Assembly (NCBI GenBank): GCA_026770585.1
Contig: MU646353.1
Location: forward strand, 156,797 to 167,588
Source of the DNA: Baffinella frigidus
Taxonomy: Eukaryota > Cryptophyceae > Cryptomonadales > Baffinellaceae
DNA: 10,792 bases
Direction of reading: 5' to 3'
Below, in pieces: positions 1 to 6,294 of this stretch. Every line of letters starts with the position of its first letter. The first letter of the stretch is position 1. The notes beneath the pieces were generated by a model. That model saw only the letters and a program-made list of their open reading frames with translations, was not told the DNA's origin and did not search any database. The position numbers were made by a program, and so were the translations under genes.

Positions 1-60
1 CCTCCCCCTCTGCCTTTCTCTCTCTCTCCCTCCGTCCCTCCCTCCCCCCATCCTCTATCC
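1..60. repeat. CT-rich low-complexity tract
   Basis: The sequence is almost entirely C and T (ctctctct and ccctcc runs). It is simple sequence without coding signal. Confidence 0.8.
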
Positions 61-119
61 CTCTCTGCCGCGATTGACGTGCGTTTCTGCTGGGGTCGAG
101 ATTGTGAGTGGGTGAGTGA

Positions 120-310
120 GAGAGAGGCTGTGAGAGTGTGACAGTGTGACAGTGTGACAGTGTGACAGTGTGACAGTGTGACAGTGTGGACGGGTGTGAC
201 AGTGTGACAGTGTGACAGTGTGGAAGGGTGTGAGAGTGTGAGAGTGTGAGAGTGTGAGAGTGCGAGAGTGCGAGAGTGCGAGAGTGCGAGAGTGTGAGAG
301 TGTGATAGAG
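120..310. repeat. 8-bp minisatellite (agtgtgac / agtgtgag / agtgcgag)
   Basis: About 20 tandem copies of an 8-bp unit. The first half uses agtgtgac, and the second half drifts to agtgtgag and agtgcgag, so variants are clustered as expected from local slippage or unequal exchange. The open frame across it (254-439) is a by-product of the repeat, not a gene. Confidence 0.9.
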
Positions 311-376
311 TTAGTGTTGTGTGAGAGTTATTGGTGGAGTGGTCCGTGCGCTGGCAAGGGCGCCCAACGCAGCGGG

Positions 377-418
377 AGTGGACCCTACCAAGTGGACCCT
401 ACCAAGTGGACCGCACTA
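377..418. repeat. Three tandem copies of a 14-bp unit (agtggaccctacca)
   Basis: Units begin at 377, 391 and 405; the third is diverged. Related aagtggta and aagtgga words reappear at 564-588, on the far side of the foldback element, which suggests that the foldback inserted into this array. Confidence 0.75.
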
Positions 419-442
419 AGTCTAGCTCTGTCCCAGTAAATT

Positions 443-558
443 TGGGCTCGCCATTATTACGCCCCCCCAAAAAATTTACAGGTGAATTTTGACCCCCCCC
501 CCCCCCATATGAAATTCACCTGCAAAATTTCGGGGGGGTGGAAATAATGGCGAGCCCA
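443..558. mobile_element. Foldback (MITE-like) element 1, long terminal inverted repeats
   Basis: The left arm (443-489) and right arm (512-558) are inverted copies about 47 bp long. The outer 16 bp (tgggctcgccattatt) match perfectly, as does an inner block around caggtgaattt; C/G homopolymer runs lie inside the arms and a poly-C loop (492-506) joins them. It is only 116 bp long with no coding capacity, so it must depend on enzymes supplied elsewhere. The sequence just to its left (421-430, tctagctctg) matches the end of the MITE at 9933, so the true left boundary may be 421. Confidence 0.7.
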
Positions 559-651
559 CATCTAAGTGGTACAGTGCTAGTAAGTGGATCTCTCTCTCTC
601 CGGCACGCGCTGAGTGCAAACTCGGTGTGGTCCGCGAGCTGTGATGGCGCC

Positions 652-815
652 TGAGGCTTCATCGGGCGCACTCTCGCTGAGTGGCGTGGGGGTGGGCAGG
701 GCAACGGGACCGTGCTGGTAGTCAAGGCGTTTGCTCCAGGCGGACCGGCCGACTCATCAGGACAGATTGAGGTCGGCGATTTCCTCGTGACGGTCGACGG
801 CAAGAAGGTTGCCCC
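652..815 (+). pseudogene. PDZ-domain exon fragment, copy 1
   Basis: From 703 the frame reads a PDZ-like segment containing VLVVKAFAPGGPADSSGQ, then IEVGDFLVTVDGKKV. This matches the middle of PDZ domains, from the second strand through the G-x-I/V-x-x-G-D-x-L-x-x-V-D-G signature. The upstream carboxylate-binding loop is not in this frame; a glycine-rich candidate (GVGVGRATG) lies in another frame just before it, suggesting an indel. The frame is closed upstream at 652-654. Similarity to copy 2 ends at aagaaggt, a good splice donor (AAG|GT at 807/808), so this looks like one exon of a multi-exon PDZ protein or a decayed fragment. A downstream open frame continues to 909 but is not PDZ-like. 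The partner gene is not in the window. Confidence 0.6.
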
Positions 816-950
816 CCACGCGACGATAGCCTGCACCTCGAATCGACGCGTCTTGCTATTATTCATGGTACAACGCCGACGGAAAGCGTCCGCGGATCAG
901 TGCAAATAGGTTATAGACCACTTGTCGATTTGGGGTGCAGGCCATCGTCG

Positions 951-1040
951 CGTGGCCTCCTCATCTTTGCTGACTCGTCCGGACAGATCGAAGTTGGCGA
1001 TTTCCTCGTGACGGTCGACGGAAAGAAGGTCATCTTGTAG
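951..1040 (+). pseudogene. PDZ-domain exon fragment, copy 2 (internal deletion)
   Basis: Codons from 969 read ADSSGQIEVGDFLVTVDGKK then V, the same 21 residues as copy 1. Eight of 63 bases differ and every difference is a synonymous third position. Immediately upstream, TTTGCT joins GACTCG directly, so five codons (PGGPA) present in copy 1 are missing in frame. After AAGAAG the frame reads GTC ATC TTG TAG, running into the TIR element at 1034. It is best read as a duplicated exon fragment whose 3' side was interrupted or replaced by that element. Whether it is still spliced into a transcript is unknown. Confidence 0.6.
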
Positions 1041-1230
1041 AATTCGGGTTGGCTTGGAATTTTTCAGGGTCGGGTCGGACAGAAATCTGACGAAAATGCG
1101 CCGTTTTGTGTCATCTTATGGGTGGGGGATGCTATCTTGTCATCAATATCATGCATAAGATAGCATAAAACTTCATTTTCTCGAATTTGCCGACCCGGCC
1201 CCGAATCCGAGCCAATCCGAATTCTACAAG
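1034..1230. mobile_element. TIR element 2 (MITE), 25-bp ends
   Basis: The ends at 1034-1058 and 1206-1230 are inverted copies, 23 of 25 matching, starting cttgtagaattcgg. A second inner inverted pair (ggtcgggtcgg against ccgacccggcc) and an inner gctatctt/aagatagc stem make the whole 197 bp self-complementary in layers. There is no ORF of note inside. Its left end coincides with the end of the PDZ copy 2 homology, and its right end abuts a partial family 1 element, so elements are nested here. Confidence 0.7.
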
Positions 1231-1320
1231 AACACACCGCACCCCCCTCGGACCCTACAGTAGGCCTATGCCTACGGCCCTGTGGTGGTCATAGGGTCAG
1301 TCGGCTTTATTGACATAAAG
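1221..1320 (+). mobile_element. Family 1 palindromic element, copy A (partial)
   Basis: It carries the family core ggaccctacagtaggcctat followed by gcctacggccctgtggtggtc. The left side (ctacaagaacacaccgc) resembles the family end cttacaagaaaaccgc, but the right inverted end is missing. Confidence 0.6.
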
Positions 1321-1339
1321 AGCACCCTCTCTCTGGCAG

Positions 1340-1407
1340 GTAACGATCACGCAGGCGTCAAAAGCCAGGTTCTACGAAACTGCTAGGTGTGACCTGACGT
1401 GGTGGGG
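1340..1407 (+). repeat. Exon-like module, copy 1 (short and diverged)
   Basis: After a good acceptor (ctctctggcag) comes gtaacgatcacgcaggcg, encoding VTITQA. It resembles the starts of the copies at 1690 and 1892. The block at 1382-1407 (gctaggtgtgacctgacgtg...) recurs at 1852-1877 just before copy 3. Copying has therefore shuffled pieces of one source gene. Function not recognised. Confidence 0.4.
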
Positions 1408-1689
1408 CCCACTCTGTTCTCATCTCATCCACTCATCCACTCAGCAGCGGCCGAGTTCCTCTTCGCCTTGAATTCAAGGCGAAATCCCGGTTAGATTCCA
1501 GGGCAATGGATAAGATTCTAGTACCAATCGTTTAGATGGACGGTATCCGTGAAGCCCTCGGTGGCTGCTAAGTGGCTACCTGGCTTGCCGATTGACGACT
1601 CCAACGTGCCCCCCCTGTGAGGTGGGCGTTGTCTCGCACATGTACCATGTAGTTAGCCATAGTTGTAGTTAACGTTTGCATCTCCACAG

Positions 1690-1742
1690 GTGACAGCGAC
1701 GCAGGTGGCCACGGCCATGATCCTCGGCGCGAGCGGGAGCCT
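1690..1742 (+). repeat. Exon-like module, copy 2
   Basis: It follows an acceptor-like tctccacag and reads VTATQVATAMILGASGSLP. It is nearly identical in DNA to copy 3 (1892) up to the point where a family 2 element begins at about 1747, so that element probably truncated it. The protein family was not recognised. Confidence 0.5.
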
Positions 1743-1746
1743 ACCC

Positions 1747-1846
1747 ACACAGCGGACTTCGAAGGGATTTTGAATAACCCTGAAGCGATAAGACCCAGGA
1801 CCCTACGGTAGGCAACCCGTAGGGGCATAGGGGGGTTCCTACGGAC
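1747..1846 (+). mobile_element. Family 2 element, copy i
   Basis: It begins acacagcggacttcgaaggg, runs through a gataagaccc motif to the shared core ggaccctacggtaggcaacc, and ends ttcctacggac. Close copies lie at 3014-3119 (opposite strand) and 9717-9821. The right half is an imperfect palindrome (ccctacggtagg ... cctacgg). Confidence 0.7.
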
Positions 1847-1891
1847 AAGTTGCTAGTTGTGACCTGGCGTGGTGGGGTTTGGGGGCGGCAG

Positions 1892-1990
1892 GTGACAACG
1901 ACGCAGGCGGCCACGGCCATGATCCTCGGCGCGAGAGGGAGCCTCATAACTATGGCCTTCGAGCGCGCCGGCGCCAAGTGCCCCCCCACC
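1892..1990 (+). repeat. Exon-like module, copy 3 (longest)
   Basis: After the acceptor-like ggcggcag the frame reads VTTTQAATAMILGARG, then SLITMAFERAGAKCPPTP. This is the fullest copy of the module and shares its 3' half with copy 4 at 2141. The alanine-rich, regular codon use looks exonic, but no start, stop or donor can be fixed. The CTT tract follows directly. Product not recognised; it may be a decayed gene piece spread by duplication. Confidence 0.5.
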
Positions 1991-1995
1991 CCCAA

Positions 1996-2100
1996 TTCTT
2001 CTTCTTCCTCCTCTGCTTCGTCACCTTCTTCTTCTTCTGTTTCTTCTTCTGCGTCGTCTTCTTCTTCTGCTTCAATTTATTCTTCTTCTTTATTCCTCTC
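1996..2100. repeat. CTT/TCT trinucleotide tract
   Basis: A long run of TTC/TCT triplets interrupted by gctt, gtcacc and gcgtcg. In one frame it would encode poly-Ser, in another poly-Phe, and on the other strand poly-Lys. Open frames through it come from the repeat itself. Confidence 0.85.
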
Positions 2101-2140
2101 GATACAGGTCCTAGATAGATAGGCCCGTGAGTTGAGTGAT

Positions 2141-2219
2141 GGAGCCTCATAAGCATGGCCTTGGAGCGCAGCAGCGCCAAGTCCCCCCCCCACCCGACCA
2201 ACAACCCCCACTTCATGTA
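2141..2219 (+). repeat. Exon-like module, copy 4 (3' half)
   Basis: It reads SLISMALERSSAKSPPHPTN, against SLITMAFERAGAKCPPTPN in copy 3, and keeps the same frame until TAG at 2218-2220. Both copies pass through C-runs at the same place. Function unknown. Confidence 0.45.
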
Positions 2220-2319
2220 GGCTGACGGTTGCGCGGGCGGTGGCAGGTTCACGGTCGCGATGCGGCGAGGGCTGGCCGCCACCCTCAAGTGAGAGGCAAG
2301 TGAGAGAAGCGCCCTGCCA

Positions 2320-2440
2320 TACAGGGGTACCTCGCTTACAAGAAAACGTCACCCCCCTAGGACGACCATAGGGCCCTATGCATAGGCCTACTGTAGGGTC
2401 CTACGGGGAGGCGTTTTCTTGTAATCGAGGTACCCCTGTA
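2320..2440 (-). mobile_element. Family 1 palindromic element, copy B (full, inverted)
   Basis: A full 121-bp element with ends tacaggggtacctcgcttac and the inverted gtaatcgaggtacccctgta. Between them lies the family core in reverse orientation relative to copies D and E. It has no coding capacity. Confidence 0.8.
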
Positions 2441-2567
2441 GACCCTCACGTGAGAGGAGCGCCCGGCCGCCCTCAAGTGAGAGGACCGCCATGCCTGAGA
2501 GAAAGCGGAAGACGGGGGGGGGGGCGGGAGGGGGGTGAAGAGAGAGTCTGCGACAGCGTTGCTTGAC

Positions 2568-2625
2568 ACAGGGGTACCTCGCTCCTAGGGTGGGGACGCC
2601 TCCGTATCAGCGAGGTACTCCTGTA
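2568..2625. mobile_element. Family 1 element, copy C (58-bp solo-end derivative)
   Basis: Both ends are kept (acaggggtacctcgc and gcgaggtactcctgt) but the palindromic core is deleted, leaving a 58-bp remnant. Such internal deletion is common in hairpin-forming elements. Confidence 0.7.
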
Positions 2626-3013
2626 AATGAGCGTTGCAATGGGGAAAACACGAGAATCGGCTACGACAACTGGTCAGGAGTAAAGTGTCACGATGAGTGT
2701 CTCTCCCTGCGCTGAACATGAGCTCTCCGCGTTGATCTTTCGCGTTTCATAAACGGTGCTTCCCCCCCAGCCAGCCCTGCATCAAGCCCGAGCCACGGTC
2801 CTCCTCCAGAATATGCGTTGGTCCGTGTCAGGATTGCCCCTTGACAAGCTCGCACGACCCTCCAGCGAGGCGGAGGAGGGAGATCGCTCCTGGTCGTGAG
2901 CCTGCTCATATGCCCATCTCAGCCTGCGTGAGGCTGTCCCTTGAGTGGCCAGGCAGTCAAATGTGACTGCCAACAGGTCCTAGGCAGGTCCTAGGCGCCC
3001 GAGTTTTCGTGAC
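2626..3013. other. Unassigned spacer
   Basis: I see no supported gene. Open frames at 2688-2909 and 2782-2973 (minus strand) have no recognisable motifs or exon pattern. Near the right end, caggtcctag is repeated in tandem (2975 and 2985). It lies downstream of the 3' end of the bL9 gene. Confidence 0.4.
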
Positions 3014-3119
3014 CTTATCCGTAGGAACCCCCCTACGCCTCTACGGGTTTCCTACCGTAGGGTCCTAGGTCTGATCGCTTAGGGGTTATTCAAAATCCCT
3101 TCAAAGTCCGCGGTGTGGG
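3014..3119 (-). mobile_element. Family 2 element, copy ii
   Basis: Reverse-oriented copy of the element at 1747, recognisable by cctaccgtagggtcctaggt and attcaaaatcccttcaaagt. It lies just beyond the polyadenylation signal of the bL9 gene, so it may mark or overlap that gene's 3' boundary. Confidence 0.75.
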
Positions 3120-3130
3120 TGACGAAACGC

Positions 3131-3136
3131 TTTATT
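3131..3136 (-). promoter_or_regulatory. Polyadenylation signal AATAAA for bL9
   Basis: On the minus strand AATAAA occurs 25 nt after the bL9 stop codon, in the expected place for a eukaryotic cleavage signal. Inferred from position and sequence only. Confidence 0.5.
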
Positions 3137-3161
3137 AACCGCCGAAACGCTCGACCGCTCA

Positions 3162-3289
3162 CTACTTCTGCTCCACGATGTCGACGTTGAAGGCCACGGA
3201 CACTTCCGGGTGCAGCTGGACGTTCACGGTGATGGATCCCAGGCCGCTCACGTCCGGCACGTCCCACTTCTGCTTCGCCGAAACCGCCA
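3162..3289 (-). CDS. rpl9: bL9 exon 7: C-terminal domain and stop
   Basis: It encodes AVSAKQKWDVPDVSGLGSIT then VNVQLHPEVSVAFNVDIVEQ, Lys and TAG. The V-x-L-H-P-E-V-S-V block is the final strand region of bL9. Acceptor cctgtgcag. A truncated copy of this exon lies 276 bp upstream in the transcript, at 3514-3571. Confidence 0.85.
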
Positions 3290-6260
3290 CTGCACAGGGG
3301 GGGGGGTTGTTACGTGGGCATGCACAGGGTCTCTAGAGGGTCGTCGCGGCGATCCCCGGCCCCGTGTCGATCACCGCGAATCGGATGTGCACTTTCTCGC
3401 CCAGCTCGCACTCCTGGGGGGAACGCCGGGGTGTGTTAAGTTGACACGACCGTGACCAGGTGCGTTAAGTTGACACGACCGTGACCAGGTGTGTTAAGTT
3501 GACACGGCCGTGCCCCAGGCCGCTCACGTCCGGCACGTCCCAGTTCTGCTTCGCTGAAACCGCCACTGCGCACACGCGCACCATGTGAGGACCATGCGGG
3601 GATAGGCCCGCCTCGGCAGAGGTTGGAGCCATTGGCGGGAGAGAGGATTAGTCAAGTCATCAGAGTTTGACCGCCACAGCGCAGGGGGGGGGGGGGGGGC
3701 GAGGTTTATTAAGTTGACATACACGACCGCAGTATGGCGCCAGGGGAAGAGGTAGGACGAGACCAGAGGGCTCCAGCTGCCCGTAACCACCCCGGAGAGT
3801 GGGTGTGGGGAAGAACGTCTCGCCCACACGCACCAGAGTTTGACCATCCAGCACCTCGCAACCAGGTTTTGACAACCACGACCCGGCTCGCAGTCCGTTT
3901 GGGAAGGAGCCGAGCCATGTGGAGGGCGGACACGTTTCACCCCGAAATCCCCGTGTTCGCACCAGAGTTTGACCATAAAGAGGTGCTTGATGGTCAAACT
4001 CGCACCAGAGTTTGACCATCAAGCACCTCGCAACCAGGTTTGGACAATCACGACCCGGCTCGGAGTCCGTTTGGGAAGAGGAGTCGAGCCATGTGGAGAG
4101 CGGACCCGTTTCACCCGAAAATCCCCATTTCCGCATACTTTGCACACGGGCTTCAACTACGGTAAGCCCTGCAGGGATATCTCGGTTACAAGAAACCGCC
4201 TCCTCCTAGGACCCTACAGTAGGCCTATGCGTAGGGCCCTAGGGTGGTTCTAGGGGGGTGGGCGTTTCTTATGAGCGAGGTACCTCTGTACAGGATATCT
4301 CGGTTACAAGAACCGATAGCAGGATATCTAGGTTACAAGAACCCATAACTTATCTCGGTTACAAGAACCTATAACTTATCTCGGTTACAAGAACCGATAG
4401 CAGGATATCTCGGTTACAAGAACCCATAACTTATCTCGGTTACAAGAACCCATAACTTACAGGATATCTCGGTTGCAAGAACCCATAACTTAAGAACCCG
4501 CGCCGCGTTTGGGGCCTGCGTGTTCTTAGATCAGTACCAGAGGGTTGACGAAATTTCGCGTTAGTCAACTCTCAGGTACTGAATCAAGGAAACATACACC
4601 GACCGAGGCTCGACGAAGGGTGTTTTTACAGTCCGGATATCCATGCGGGGCTCCTAGGTCTGCGTCTTTTGTAGGAACCCTACAGGGGTACCTCGCTCAT
4701 ACGAAACCGCCTCCTCCTAGGACCCTACAGTAGGCCTATGCCTAGGGCCCTACGGTGGTCCTATGGGGGGGGCGGTTTCTTATGATCGAGGTACCCCTGT
4801 ACACGTAGAGCCTGCCGCAGACCAATACCGCATGGAGATTGTCCTGGGGCGTTTCCCGCTGAGAGTTCATCTCGGAAGATAACTGAATCATTTCCTTTTC
4901 AATTGGAGGTGAAATAGGAGAAATTAAATAGGGCATAGTTAGGCTTCCTAATTAAATGAAAACGCTAATTAGGGAACTGAATCAGTTATCTTTCGAGATG
5001 AGAGTGGTGTGCGCGGGCTGGGGGGGTCGGGAAGTGGGACACACAGTGTACTACGAACCTTTCATCAAAAGTCAACTTGCCTTGATGCAATTAACTTTGA
5101 GGATTTTCTGGGGCAAATTGGTCACGCAACACCCTGAACTCCAGCCCCAACGAAACCTTCGTAGCCCATCGTGTGGCGCACGTCTGGAAGCAACTCTCCA
5201 CGCCAACCCCCCCGCCTGCCTGGGACCAACTCTCCCTGCGAAACGCGTATCGCGATCGCAGCAGGAGAACCCTACCTCTGTCCCACTTAGAGAACCCTTT
5301 GATCTGAATTTGAGGCGTTTCCCGTTGAGAGTGGTGGGCGTGAACTGGGGGGATCAGGGTTTAGGGTTCAGGGTGTAGGGTTTAGGGTGTGGGGTTCAGG
5401 GTTCAGGGTTCAGGGTTCAGGGTTCAGGGTTTAGGGTTCCGGGATTCGGGATTCGGGATTCGGGATTCGGGTTTTGGGATTCGGGTTTCGGGTTTCGGGG
5501 CACGGGGGGGGGCAGACATCCGGGGGAGAGCAACTTGATCTCGTCGAGGATCTGCTTGTTGGTCACCGATCCGAAGATCTTGTTCCCCCCCCCAACCTGC
5601 CACTCCACGGCAGATCAGAAGTCTGAATTTCAAAACGCAACGGTTCGTTTCGTGGTACTAAATAGTAGGTACCGACCCAGCGATATGCGACGGTTCGTCC
5701 TTTTCACGCCCACGCTTCACCTAAAACATCCTTTCCACGTCCGTACGGTATCAGATTAACAACACGACTTTTAAATGAAATTCCAGTTTTCGACCTGGCG
5801 TGGAGAGCGGTATTCACATCTGCTGGCCACGATACCAGAGCGAAAGTTGCCAAAGTCAACTGCGGGGTAAAGTTGACAACGTCAACTTCGGGTAGTGTGT
5901 CATTCTTTTTGGGGGCCACGCGATGCGAAAACCGCTCTACCGCGGTGCTTCATCTTCATAGGCCAACGTCCTGAAAACCGGGTAGTTAAGCCTACGGTAT
6001 TGCCTACGGTAGGCCGTAGGGGCCTGCCGTAGGGGCCTAAAGGGGGTCCTACGAAACATTAGGTCCTAGGAGCCCTGCGGCCTACCGTAGGCAATACTTT
6101 AGGCCGAACTACCCGGTTTTCAGCACGTTACCCTATTAATCTCTTAGCACGACCTTGGGAAGTGCGCGCCCCGCGCTTTTGCCGTACATAAAAACAGCCC
6201 CGACCCAGGACGGCACCGCGACAACAAGGATAGCCTCGTGTGGTCGACCATCCACCCGCC

Positions 6261-6294
<34 letters not shown>

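Noticed and set aside
1879-2352. Poly-Ser, poly-Phe or poly-Lys proteins over the CTT tract
   Set aside because: Open frames exist in several frames on both strands only because the triplet repeat has no stop codons.
2357-2569. Open frames containing YRGTSITRKR-like peptides
   Set aside because: The peptide comes from the terminal inverted repeat of family 1 elements (also seen near 4200 and 4750) and appears on both strands, so it is repeat translation, not a protein.
3524-4145. Overlapping minus-strand frames of 157 and 161 codons
   Set aside because: They cross the 172-bp-period direct repeats, poly-C and palindromes, shift frame between repeat copies, and show no family motif; they lie in bL9 intron 6.
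4291-4498. CRISPR array
   Set aside because: Units are contiguous with near-identical tails, no unique spacers of constant length, and derive from the neighbouring element end; the context is eukaryotic.
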